From CAVTWD01 sp963738325 (lineage in GTDB: Bacteria; Actinomycetota; Acidimicrobiia; Acidimicrobiales; Ilumatobacteraceae), in assembly GCA_963738325.1 (NCBI GenBank), contig CAVTWD010000017.1, forward strand, positions 372,001-436,000: a DNA stretch of 64,000 bases, written 5' to 3'. Position numbers and translations under genes: made by a program. Shown here one piece after another: positions 26,869 through 35,666 of this stretch (position 1 is the first letter of the stretch; each line of letters opens with the position of its first letter). Below the pieces are notes generated by a model. The model did no database searches. It saw only the letters and a program-made list of their open reading frames with translations, and was not told the origin of the DNA.

Positions 26869-27158
26869 AGGCCGAAACGGTCACCGTCACTCGCCTCGGC
26901 GTCACCGGCTCGTTGCTGGAGACGGTGATGCGCACGAACCCGGTGGAGTCGATGATCGAGATCGTGCGCGCCCACGCCCGCAACGTGAAGCACTGGCACG
27001 ACGGAGACATGCGCCTGCGGTGGGCGGCCGCCGGGATGCTCGGCGCGTCGAGTCAGTTCCGTCGCGTGAAGGGCTACCGGCAACTGCCCAAGCTCGCCGC
27101 AGCGCTTCGTCACGCCGTCGGTGCCGGCGACCCGTCCACCCTCGCTGTCACAGCCTGA
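26063..27158 (+). CDS. chimeric transposase: IS1595 (ISXO2-like) body fused in frame to IS256-type C-terminus
   Basis: From 26184 the frame is open for 324 codons. Residues 1-228 are IS1595-type: zinc ribbon CPDC/CAAC, GTVEVDETFIGGEE (first DDE Asp region), VITDAWQGYSGINELGY, and VHRVASLAKRWLLGTHQGSV. From about residue 230 the protein switches to the C-terminal end of an IS256/Mutator transposase: TVMRTNPVESMIEIVRAHAR, then NVKHWHDGDMRLRW and AAAGMLGASSQFRRVKGYR. The ISXO2 N-terminus starts at GTG 26063 in a different frame (APVAGIHYPR), so a further frameshift lies near 26100. Most likely a product of recombination between two elements; activity doubtful because each catalytic domain is incomplete. 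Confidence 0.85.
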
Positions 27159-27361
27159 CCATATGATCCATCAGGAGGCCGCCACGAAGTTCTAGGGCGA
27201 AAGATTCACCCTCGGGCCTCGAGGTGACCCATCGACTGGTCTGGGTACTCGCTTTCACCTCGAAGCGTCTCGCGTAGCCACACACCAGTCGGCCTCCCGT
27301 CGGGCAGGATCGCCAGTCCGGGGAAGCCGAACATGGCCCTGAGACCGTCATCTGCCGGCCC

Positions 27362-28602
27362 TCAGCGGTTCTGAGGTCTGGAGCGGAGCAAGTCCTTGGC
27401 GATGTGGGTGATCTGCAGCTCGTCGGTGCCGCCGTAGATCTGAAGGGCTTTGCGTCGCGGGCGAGTTGTTCGAGGCCGAACTCGACCATGTAGCCGTTGC
27501 CGCCGAACAGCTGCACGGCCTCTTGGGCGACCTCGGTGGCGGCGCGGGCCGAGTACAGCTTCATGGCCGAGGCCTCGGCGAGGCTGAGCGGCTGGTTGGC
27601 GTTGATCGCTTCGATGTAGCGGAACACCAGGTTCGACACATTGAGGCGGGCGATCTCCATCCTCGCGAGCTTGTCCTGGATGAGCTGGAACTCGCCGATG
27701 GGGCGTCCGAACTGAACCCGATCGTTGGCGTAGTCGACGCACAGCGACAGGCACCGCTCGATGATGCCCAACGCCATGGCGGCCACGCCGGCCCGTTCGG
27801 TCGCGAAGGTGCCCTTGGCGCCGTCTCGGGCGTCGGTCGGCGCGTCCTCGGTCTCGCCGAGCAGCCGGTCGACACCGGCGCGGAGATCGGTGACGAAGAT
27901 CTGCCCGGTGGGCGAGGAGTGCATGCCCATCTTGCGCAAGGGCAGGGACTGCTCAAGTCCAGGCATGCCCCGGTCGAGGACGAACGACACGATCTTGCGC
28001 TCGTCGGCCGGGTTGCCTTCGTCGAGCTTGCAGATGAACACGATGGTGTCGGCGTAGGGGCCGTTGGTGATGAACGTCTTGGATCCGTTCAGGATGTAGT
28101 CGTCGCCGTCGCGGCGGGCACGGGCCCGCATGGCGCCGAAGGCATCCGAGCCTGCATCGGGCTCGGTCAGGGCCCAGGCCCCGATGCGTTCGAGGGTGAG
28201 CAGGTCGGGCACCCATCGTTCGCGCTGGCGCGGTGTGCCCCGGCTGTCGATGGCCGACGCGGTGAGACCGGCCGAGACCCCGAGAGCGGTCACCATGCCC
28301 GGGCAGTAGCGGGAGAGCTCGATCAGCAGGATGAGCATCAGCGCCGGGTCGAAGCCGGACGCCGAGGAGTCCGACCGAGTCTCGGGCGCCGCCGTCAGGG
28401 TCGCCGTGTCCCGTTCGAGCCGCTTCTTGAAGCTGTCGCGCGCCAACTCGTCGATGCCGAAGGTCGCGAACAGCTTGCGGAGCACGCCATAGGGAGCGAG
28501 ATCACCGTGCTCGAGCTCGTTCTGCAGCGGAACGATCTCCTTCTCGACGAAGGAGCGGATCGCGTCGCGCAGCATCTTGTGTTCGTCGGTCCAGTCGAGC
28601 AT
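27362..28602 (-). pseudogene. acyl-CoA dehydrogenase, one frameshift near the C-terminus
   Basis: Full-length acyl-CoA dehydrogenase of about 413 residues. Landmarks: LDWTDEHKMLRDAIRSFVEK, WALTEPDAGSDAFG, YILNGSKTFITNGP, and in the C-terminal domain VQLFGGNGYMVEFGLEQLAR. At about 27450 the frame shifts; the true continuation is ALQIYGGTDELQITHIAKDL to a stop at 27362. One-base indels at this type of position may be sequencing error. AAGGGAGA precedes the ATG. It follows the ketosynthase gene on the same strand and probably belongs to a lipid or polyketide pathway. Confidence 0.85.
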
Positions 28603-28675
28603 GGTTCTCCCTTCGCCATCGCCCTGACGGCGCGGCCACCTGATCGAGCAGGTCGGCCATCGCCGCGGTCGCCGA

Positions 28676-29835
28676 TCAGCTCTCGAGTCGATCGATGACG
28701 AGGGCGGCGTTGTAGCCGCCCATGCCGATCGAGGATTTCAGCGTCGGGCCGGGCGCTCGTGGCGTGACGCCGTCGAGCACGCGTGGGATTGGCGGTCGCG
28801 ACCAGCGCTGGAGCGGGAATCTCTCCCCGCTCGTAGGTCAGCGCAGCGATGGCCGTCTCCAGGGCTCCGCCCGCGCCCAGACCGTGGCCAGTCAGCATCT
28901 TCGTCGAGTACATCCTCGTGCGTTGCCGGGAACAGTGCATCGGCCACCCCGGCCTCTACCGTGTCGTTGAGGAGGGTGCCGCTGCCGTGGGCGTTGACGT
29001 AGGCGATCTCGCCTCGTTCGACCCCGGCGTCGGCCATGGCCTGCGACCACGCCGCGGCGACCTGCAACCCATCGGGCTTGATGGCGATGGGGTGGAAGGC
29101 GTCGTGGGTGAACCCGCCCCCGAGCACGTGGACGTACACGTCGGCATCAGCCTGGCCGGTGACGACGAGCGCCGCCGACGCCTCCCCGGGGAGGAACCCC
29201 TGGCTGCCCTCCTGGAAGGGACGGCAGGCCTGCTCCGGCGTGCCTTCGGTAGCCAGCACACCGAGCGCACCCATGCCCCAGGCGTTCTCCGCCGTCACCG
29301 ACAAGTCGGTGCCGCTGACGATCACGTCGGTGGCGAACCCACCGACCAGCCACTGCCTCGCCAAGATGACGCCGAGCGCACCCGACGCGCACGCCGCGCC
29401 CACGTTCATCGAGGGACCGTTGAACCCCTTTTCGGCCATGAACATCGACGGCGCCGTGGACGGCAACAGCTGCAGGTAGTGGCGTCGCCGCACGTGACCT
29501 CCGTGCTTGAAGTACAGATCGCGCCACCCCTGCACCTCCCCCAGCGACGTGCACAGGATCAAGCCGACCCGAGCCCCCGGGCGCCATCCCCGAGCAGCGG
29601 CGTCGGCCACCGCCTCCCGGCCAGACCCATACAACGCCCGACCGAACAGAGTGACCGAGTCCTCCTCGTTCCCGCCGTCAGGCACCATCGCCGCGAGGCC
29701 GGCGAACTCCTCGAACACCACCGGTCGCGCCGCGGAGGTGCCGGAGAGCAGCCCCTTCCAGAGGGAATCGAGGCCCCAGCCGTACCCGGACACCGCGCCC
29801 AGCCCGACGATGCCAACCGCTTCCGTCACGTTCAT
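28676..29835 (-). pseudogene. beta-ketoacyl synthase, two frameshifts near the C-terminus
   Basis: Condensing enzyme of the KAS I/II (FabF-like) fold. Active-site Cys149 (NVGAACASGAL), His283 (NAHGSGTLLND) and, in a second frame, the third His in KMLTGHGLGAGGALE. The last part, LKSSIGMGGYNAALVIDRLE, is in a third frame and ends at 28678-28676. Shifts are near 28905 and 28780. Otherwise complete. Divergent from a phosphopantetheinyl transferase fragment and upstream of an acyl-CoA dehydrogenase, which suggests a small fatty-acid/polyketide-like cluster. Confidence 0.84.
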
Positions 29836-29942
29836 GCCACGCCCTCATTCTGACCGTTCCGAGCAACGCTGGCCTCGTCGGGACGCAGGCGTTCGAACTG
29901 CCGATCCTGGTGCGGCGCCGACTCGTGCCTGGGGGAGTCACG

Positions 29943-29952
29943 CTAACGTTAG
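29943..29952. promoter_or_regulatory. palindrome CTAACGTTAG between divergent KS and PPTase genes
   Basis: Perfect 10-bp palindrome just upstream of the PPTase start (29959) and 108 bp upstream of the ketosynthase start. Placement fits an operator for a TetR-type or other dimeric regulator controlling both directions; no regulator gene is adjacent except the TetR at 32367 beyond the IS1380 insertion. Confidence 0.45.
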
Positions 29953-29958
29953 TCGATC

Positions 29959-30170
29959 GTGGAGGCCATGCGATGGCTGTCGCAGGGTGAGGCGCTCGTA
30001 CCGAAGGATGACCTGATCTGGCTCAGCACTGCGGAGCGCCAACGCCTGGCCGGGATGCCGTACACGAAACGACGAGTGGAGTACCTCCTGGGCCGGTGGA
30101 CGGCGAAGCTGGCCGTGACGGCTGGCGGTCGCTGAGCACGACCTCGACGCGCTGCTCGACTGCTTCACGT
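29959..30170 (+). pseudogene. 4'-phosphopantetheinyl transferase, N-terminal fragment
   Basis: GTG start then MRWLSQGEALVPKDDLIWLS and TKRRVEYLLGRWTAKLAV, the characteristic beginning of Sfp/EntD-like phosphopantetheinyl transferases, which activate acyl-carrier proteins. The frame stops at 30135 after a shift; the gene is cut off at the IS1380 insertion site (30170-30174) and does not resume on the far side. Its location next to a ketosynthase fits its role in such a cluster. Confidence 0.75.
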
Positions 30171-30174
30171 CTGA

Positions 30175-31861
30175 CCCGGATATTGCAGTGAGGCTTGTGA
30201 CTGGGGCGCGATCGGCGAGTTCGGTGGCGTGATGATCGTGTCGAGCGGTCGAGACGAGGTGTCGGGCTCGTCGGGGCGCGGTGATGCAGGGGTCGTGGTC
30301 GATCGGGTTGTCTCCGGCGGGGAGGGTGGGCCTGGCCGGTTCAGGCGAACGCGGGCAGCTGCCGGATGCGGGTGAGGGCTTCGATGAAGGCGTCGGCCCA
30401 GGCGTGGGAGCGGGGCAGGCGCAGCCAGAGCTGGCGGGCGTGGCGCACGACCCGGGCGGCGACGTTGAAGAACGCCAGTCGCAGGCGTTTGCCGCGGCAG
30501 CGGCGGAACTCGCGGGGCAGGGCGAGCACCCGGATCCAGCGGGCGACGTTGTGGGCCAGGGCGGCGGCGTGCCACCACAGCCAGTTCCCGAAGAAGTTCT
30601 GCACCGGCGCGTGGATCAGCCCGAAGTCTTCCTTGAGTTGGCGGATGGTGTCTTCGGGGATCCCGCCCCGCAGACGGTGATGGGCCTCGACCATGTCGGC
30701 GGGTGCGAACAGGGCGGGGAGATTGGTGACGATCGCATGGAACCGCCACCCGTCGAGATCATCAAGGGACAGCTGGTCCCCGGCGCGGGTTCGTTGGCGG
30801 CGCACGATGAGGCGCAGCTCTCGCTGGTCCTTGTTGCGGCGGCCGATCTCGATGACCGTCTCGGCGATCTCCGATCCCCGTTCGGCTTCGGCTGTCAGCG
30901 CCGGGCGCCACACCGTGGCCGGATCAGCGGCGAGGGCGACGATGGCGGCCCGCACGTTGGACTTGTTCGGCGCGGTGACAGTGAACACGGCGCCGAGGGA
31001 CTCGCAGGCCGCGAACACGTCGTGCTGGTAGCCCGCCGAGTCGACCCGCACCCACAGGTTCGCCCGTTCCCGCACCGGGGCGGGGATGGCGGCGACGCAT
31101 TCGCGGATGAACCCGGCGTTGGCCCGGCCCGGATGGGCGTTGCCGCCCCGGGCCCGCAGGGCCAGCACGTCGCCGGTCTCGCCGCACACCCCGATCAACG
31201 GCGACAGACCGACCTCGCCCCGGTACGTGAACGTCGAGCCTTCCTTGCCCGGACCGTAGGTGTCGACCAGGGTGGCGTCCGGGTCGATCGTGATCACCCC
31301 ACCAGTGGGGCCGGCACCCATCGCCCACGCCCGAGCGAGCATCGTGCGGTTCACCGCCGCCGCCTTCTGGGCTCGACCGAAGTCGGCGCCGGCACAGAAC
31401 CGGAACAGGGTCGTATGCGACGGGAACGCCTGCTGCCCACGCAGCGCCTCGGTGGCGCCCTCCAGCAGCGACCGGTCCGCCAGGAACTCACCCCCGGCCA
31501 GGACCACCTCCACCAGGGTCCGGTAGCACTCCCCGCCGGTGTAGCCACCCGGCCCGACCGGGCGCAGCCGGCGGGCGTCAGCCACATCCACAAGGTTGAG
31601 ACGATCCAGCATCGGGCCCCACAAGGCGACCCCGGCCACGCCCGTCACATCCTCATCGGTCACCGACACCTTGACCGGTGCCGCCTCTCGGCGGGGCCTC
31701 GAGATGATCTCCCCGGCATCGAACAACGTCGCGGTAGCGTTCACCCGTCAGGTGCTCCTCTGGCTGGACTCGATGTGGCTTCGCAACCGTCATCGTCCCA
31801 GGCAGCGGGGCACTTGTCGCGTCAATCCAGCCATCAGCCCCCACCGGCCGCAATATCCGGG
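30175..31861 (-). mobile_element. complete IS1380-family insertion sequence, 1687 bp
   Basis: Terminal inverted repeats CCCGGATATTGC (30175-30186) and GCAATATCCGGG (31850-31861) match perfectly over 12 bp. The element is flanked by the direct repeat TCTGA at 30170-30174 and 31862-31866, a target duplication of the size expected for the family. The transposase is intact, so this looks like a recent insertion. Confidence 0.92.
30341..31744 (-). CDS. IS1380-family transposase, 467 aa
   Basis: Uninterrupted DDE transposase: GGVITIDPDATLVDTYG, then STFTYRGEVGLSPLIGVC, LWVRVDSAGYQHDVF, VTAPNKSNVR, and LKEDFGLIHAPVQNFFGNWL towards the C-terminus. Length and order fit the IS1380 family. It lies inside matched terminal repeats and a target duplication and is probably functional. 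Confidence 0.95.
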   Translation of the reverse strand: MNATATLFDAGEIISRPRREAAPVKVSVTDEDVTGVAGVALWGPMLDRLNLVDVADARRLRPVGPGGYTGGECYRTLVEVVLAGGEFLADRSLLEGATEALRGQQAFPSHTTLFRFCAGADFGRAQKAAAVNRTMLARAWAMGAGPTGGVITIDPDATLVDTYGPGKEGSTFTYRGEVGLSPLIGVCGETGDVLALRARGGNAHPGRANAGFIRECVAAIPAPVRERANLWVRVDSAGYQHDVFAACESLGAVFTVTAPNKSNVRAAIVALAADPATVWRPALTAEAERGSEIAETVIEIGRRNKDQRELRLIVRRQRTRAGDQLSLDDLDGWRFHAIVTNLPALFAPADMVEAHHRLRGGIPEDTIRQLKEDFGLIHAPVQNFFGNWLWWHAAALAHNVARWIRVLALPREFRRCRGKRLRLAFFNVAARVVRHARQLWLRLPRSHAWADAFIEALTRIRQLPAFA

Positions 31862-31866
31862 TCTGA

Positions 31867-32330
31867 CTACTGCAACGAGACGCCCGCGCATCCGGGGCGG
31901 GGCTTCCAGGTTCGCGATCAGGTTCGCACCAACTGCTCCCCGGCTCACCCCACCCTCCATTCCGACGCGACCCACGGCCAAGAGTGCCGCTACTGCGATG
32001 TCGACCGGGATCCGCAAGCGCGGCGTACCGATCAGACGGCGGGTTCCGGGTTGTTCGGGGCGGCCATCAGCCGCGATGCCGATCGTCCGGGATCGCCGAT
32101 TCGGTGGCGTATGCAGGCTCGACGGCCGTGGACTTGCGAGGTCGGTGCTAGCGAGGCTGTCACGTCCCGGAAGGTCCGCTCTTGCGTTCGATTAGCATCT
32201 CGGGGACGCTCGGTGGCGGTGCGCTGATGGTCGTCGTGGGTCTGTCAATGGATCCGCCTACCGGGCGATTATTCACCGTCATCCAGTCGCCGATCCCGGC
32301 GATCCGCTACTAGCCGAGCCGACGCCGCTC
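31867..32330. other. no recognisable gene
   Basis: About 460 bp between IS1380 and the TetR promoter. Open frames here do not look like proteins. The beginning should be the former distal part of the phosphopantetheinyl transferase locus but no similarity remains. Confidence 0.5.
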
Positions 32331-32367
32331 TTGACAGAACCCAAACATCGTTGGAATATCCCAACAG
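32331..32367 (+). promoter_or_regulatory. promoter and operator of the TetR gene, probably leaderless
   Basis: TTGACA (32331-32336), 17-bp spacer, GAATAT (32354-32359), then seven bases to the GTG at 32367. An imperfect palindrome, GTTGG-AATATC-CCAAC, covers the -10 element (about 32350-32365) and is a likely autoregulatory operator. The geometry places the transcription start at or next to the GTG, so the mRNA would be leaderless. Confidence 0.6.
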
Positions 32368-32963
32368 TGTCTGAACTTGGACCGAGGGCGCGCCACCGGC
32401 AGGCGACGATCGACGAGGTGCTCACCGCGGCGCGGGACCTCGCCCGCGAGCAGGGGCTGGCCTCGATCTCGATGCGGGAGCTCGGGGTCCGCGTCGGGCT
32501 CCACGCCTCGTCGCTGTACCAGTACTTCCCGTCCAAGGACGCCATTTACGACGCCCTGTTCGCCCAGGGCCACCGGGAGCTGCACGCCTGGATGGCCGGG
32601 TTCGACCGCACCGGGAAGCCGGTCGACGTGCTCAAACGGGGCTCGCGGCGCTTCGTCGAGTTCTGTGTCGAGGACGAGGTGCGCTACCAGCTCCTGTTCC
32701 AACGGACGATCCCCGGCTTCGCCCCGTCAGAGGCGTCGATGGACCTGGCCTGGCAGTCGTACCGCGACCTGGTCGCCGCCCTCGCCGACACCGGCGTGAC
32801 CGACCAGGCCGACATCGACCTGTGGACAGCGATCCAGATGGGCATCACCGGGCAGCAGTGGGCCAACGACCCGGGCGGGCGTCGCTTCGTCGACCACATC
32901 GAGCCCGCCGTCGACATGTTCCTCGTCCAAGTGAAGCGCACGAGAAGGAAGGCCCAGCCATGA
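32367..32963 (+). CDS. TetR/AcrR-family regulator, 198 aa
   Basis: HTH region RQATIDEVLTAARDLAREQG, LRVGLHASSLYQYF-like segment VRVGLHASSLYQYFPSKDAI, and a C-terminal TetR_C_13/WHG-type domain (YRDLVAALADTG). I start at GTG 32367, on promoter geometry; a TTG-initiated extension to 32331 would begin inside the -35 box. Its stop overlaps the ATG of an acyl-CoA dehydrogenase fragment by 4 bp, so that gene was its operon partner. Confidence 0.87.
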   Translation: MSELGPRARHRQATIDEVLTAARDLAREQGLASISMRELGVRVGLHASSLYQYFPSKDAIYDALFAQGHRELHAWMAGFDRTGKPVDVLKRGSRRFVEFCVEDEVRYQLLFQRTIPGFAPSEASMDLAWQSYRDLVAALADTGVTDQADIDLWTAIQMGITGQQWANDPGGRRFVDHIEPAVDMFLVQVKRTRRKAQP

Positions 32964-33200
32964 CTACCCTCGCTGTCGACGTCGAGCTCACCGCCGACGT
33001 CCTCGCCCTGATCGCCGACCGGGCGGCAGCCGGGGACGAGTCCGGCCACCTCGACCCCGAGGTGGTCGCCGGCCTGGCGGTCACGGGCATCAACCGGCTC
33101 CCGCTGCCGGTCGAATTGGGCGGCCTCGCCATGCCGCCCCGGCGCACGGTGGAAGTCGTCGAGCAGCTCGCCGCCGCGTCGGCGAACTGCGGCGCCCGCC
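32960..33200 (+). pseudogene. acyl-CoA dehydrogenase, N-terminal fragment
   Basis: Starts ATG overlapping the TetR stop (ATGA) and reads LTADVLALIADRAAAGDESG, then VAGLAVTGINRLPLPVELGG and VEVVEQLAAASANCG, the N-terminal helical domain of acyl-CoA dehydrogenase-like or flavin monooxygenase proteins. At about 33200 it joins, tail to tail, an opposite-strand hydrolase fragment. The catalytic remainder is absent. Confidence 0.7.
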
Positions 33201-33399
33201 ACCTGTCGTCGATGTTCGACGACTCCCCGAAGCCGGGCGCGTCCCAGGCGACGACGGTGTGGTCACGTGAGAGGTCGGGGAGCATCCATTGCCAGATGCG
33301 GCTATCGCTCGGCGCACCATGCAGCATGACCAGCGGCGGGCCCGAGCCGGCCCGGCTGCAGGCGATCCGCATCCCGTCGACGTCGACGTGCTCCACACA
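33201..33399 (-). pseudogene. alpha/beta hydrolase, N-terminal fragment
   Basis: Reads VEHVDVDGMRIACSRAGSGP, PLVMLHGAPSDSRIWQW and VVAWDAPGFGESS, the first 65 residues of an alpha/beta hydrolase (oxyanion HGAP). Everything after that is replaced by the reverse complement of the acyl-CoA dehydrogenase fragment. The junction near 33200 is an inversion or deletion scar. Confidence 0.75.
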
Positions 33400-33782
33400 T
33401 GAATCCTGCCGCAGAATCGAACCAGCCGCGGTACCTTCAGATCGTGGCCGAGAAAGACCGTACCGTGGGTGGTTCAGGTGACAAGGCAGAGCGTCGAGCG
33501 GCCCGGGAACTGATAGCCGCATATCACAAGGAACAACTGCGAGCACTGCTCGAGCGCGTGCGTGACGGCTTCACGCAGCTCGACTCGGGCGAAATCGACG
33601 AGTTCGACCTTGACGACCTCATCCATCGCTACAAGTCGGCTGCTGGGGATCTTTGGAGGTTCTGCGGTTCGACCGGCGGCCACTGGCTACAGGCGGTGAA
33701 CACCCTGACGTACCTGCGCGAGCGCGGTGAAGAGCCGGATTGGTGGGCTCGAAGCGCTCCCCGCCGCGTCCGTTCGACCTGA
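33399..33782 (+). CDS. conserved hypothetical actinobacterial protein, up to 127 aa
   Basis: Central part KAERRAARELIAAYHKEQLR, LLERVRDGFTQLDSGEIDEF, DLDDLIHRYKSAAGDLWRFC and the end EEPDWWARSAPRR resemble an uncharacterised family I have seen repeatedly in actinobacteria. Highly helical, cytoplasmic. Homology starts about residue 25, so the start may be GTG near 33444 or later rather than the ATG at 33399. Function unknown. Confidence 0.72.
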   Translation: MNPAAESNQPRYLQIVAEKDRTVGGSGDKAERRAARELIAAYHKEQLRALLERVRDGFTQLDSGEIDEFDLDDLIHRYKSAAGDLWRFCGSTGGHWLQAVNTLTYLRERGEEPDWWARSAPRRVRST

Positions 33783-34024
33783 TCGGCGGTCCCCGCCGAG
33801 AAAAGTGCGGTCAGCGCGAACGCACCATGTCGACGGCGATGGTCGGCGTCCTGTTGCGCCCGAACAACGTCCCAGGCGGTCGTGTCCGTCGCCTCGCACG
33901 CCGATGCTGGGGCGTCGGTCGTCTGCGAGTCATCGAGGTGGCGAGCACGGCACTCAAGTCGGAGCCGGCCAAGGGTTACGGTTGCTGCCCCGAGTAGTCC
34001 CGTGTGCCGAGACCGAGGGAAGCC

Positions 34025-34353
34025 GTGGAGGAAGAGTGGCGCCAGAAGGGCGCAACGCTCAGCGACAAGACAGCACGCAAGCAGTTCGGGCTAACCCAAG
34101 CCGAGATCGAGGGGCCATCGACGCCGGTCAGCTTCAGTACCGAGTCGGTGTTATTCACGGAAATCCATGGCTGAGGCTCCTACGGCGCGAGGTCGAGGAG
34201 CTGATGGAGAGCACCTACAACGACCGCGACCATCGGCAACGCCGCGCGAAGGCCGAGCTCGCACGGGTCGACCGCGAGTTGAAACACCTCCGAGCTGAGG
34301 TCGCTGCCTTGGAGGAGCAGCGCGCAATGCTTCTCGCCGACCTGCAAGAGTGA
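34025..34353 (+). pseudogene. small coiled-coil protein, second copy, one-base frameshift
   Basis: GTG at 34025 preceded by AGGGA. Reads VEEEWRQKGATLSDKTARKQ then FGLTQAEIEG; a missing G in a GGGG run near 34110 shifts the frame, after which the sequence continues IDAGQLQYRVGVIHGNPWLR and the C-terminal coiled coil to LLADLQE. Corrected length 109 residues. The other copy (23305-23571) has five Gs and is in frame at this point but lacks the 5' end. The fold suggests a small HTH-like plus coiled-coil protein; function unknown. Confidence 0.75.
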
Positions 34354-34478
34354 ATCGGCCGGCCGGCCCGCGCGTTCCCTGTTTGCCCACGCTGTTCCGT
34401 CCGCCTGTCCCAGCCCGCTGGCCCGCGGCGTTGTTGAGACTGACGGAGTGCTGCGCCGCGAGCGCGAGGGATCGACGG
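34088..34478. repeat. right arm of the 392-bp inverted repeat
   Basis: Mirror of 23180-23571, one base shorter because of the homopolymer difference. Differences visible by eye include Gly/Arg and Lys/Glu codon changes and one C/G change near the outer end. The two arms enclose 10.5 kb. Confidence 0.9.
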
Positions 34479-35080
34479 TTCGGGATTCGTGCACCGCCGC
34501 GCCGCCGGGGCGACGCATCGAAAGCAGCCCGGACACCGATCTGCCGATCGCGGGCACGTCCGGGACCTCGGCACGGGATCCGAACGCGCGCTCCGAACGC
34601 GCAGAATGGGCAACGCCGCTGACCCAATGGCGACCACGTTCTCGAGCGCGCGTTCTAGGCACGGCCCGGAACGACTCTAGCGCAGCGCGACCGCCCCCGA
34701 GCGGGCATCTATGCGCGCGTACTCTTCTTGTCGCGGTTGCGGGCAGCGGGTGAGCTTCGTCCAGATTCCTCCGTTGGCGTTCGTCATGATCATGGGACCG
34801 CAGCCGGTGGCGACGTGAATTCTCCGTGCGGGCGGTGCCCCGCCGACGCGCTACCAGGCACTTGATATTCGTCGACTGAACCCTCGGGCACGGACAGGAT
34901 CACGGAAACCCCATTGCCGCCGACAACGTGCCCGACGGTGAAGTCGTCGCCTCGCAGCCTTGACGCCGGGCGTCGCGCAGCGCAACCTGCCGTGGTGAAC
35001 GAGTTCGTCGATCGTGGCACACATCAACTCAAGGGCGTGCCGGGCGACTGGCAGCTCGCGGTGGTTGCCGGGTTCTGAGC
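34479..35080. other. no recognisable gene
   Basis: 600 bp with only short uncharacteristic frames on both strands; no family, RNA or repeat recognised. Confidence 0.5.
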
Positions 35081-35666
35081 GTGTTGATCCCGATCAAGTA
35101 CCGCGACCCGATACAGCGCGGCGAAGTCACGGTGATGTTCCGCCGATGGAAGCGCTGTCAGGTTGTGCCCGGACGCGTGTACCGCACCGCGGTGGGTCGT
35201 CTGTTCGTCGACGCGGTCGACGTCGTCGATCCCGCCGCGCATCAGCGCACGGGATGTGCGGGCGGCCGGCTATGCAAGGCGCGCGGAAGCGGTGGCTGAG
35301 TTGCGCGGCACCGAGGATCTCGCCACGTATCGCATTCGCTTTCACGCGCTGCATGAGCCGGATCCGCGAGACAGGCTGGCCGCATCCGATTTGCTCGGCG
35401 ACGACGAGGCTGCCGACCTGGACCGGCGGCTCGCGCGACTCGATCGCGCAAGCAGCCACGGCCCGTGGACGCTCGCAGTTCTCGGCGCGATCGCGGCGCG
35501 TCCCGCTGTCCGGGCGGCGGATCTCGCACAGTCCTTCGGGCGCGAGACGCAGCCGTTCAAAATCGATGTCCGCAAGCTGAAGAACCTCGGGCTGACGATC
35601 AGCCTCGAGGTCGGCTATCGCCTTTCGCCGCACGGCGAGGCGTACTTGCGACACCGCGGCGAGGCT
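35081..35666 (+). pseudogene. ASCH-domain (PUA-like) protein, frameshifted and 3'-damaged
   Basis: GTG at 35081 opens LIPIKYRDPIQRGEVTVMFR and RTAVGRLFVDAVDVVDP, the ASCH beta-barrel core. After a shift near 35235 it continues ATYRIRFHALHEPDPRDRLA and a C-terminal winged-helix-like part GPWTLAVLGAIAARPAVRAA, LAQSFGRETQPFKIDVRKLK. ASCH proteins are thought to bind RNA. The natural stop is lost: around 35667 the sequence changes into an S9 peptidase remnant of the opposite strand, and the frame runs on to 35897. Confidence 0.72.

Noticed and set aside
30281..32227. 648-codon plus-strand open frame
   Set aside because: Mirror of the IS1380 transposase; crosses the element boundary without any domain.
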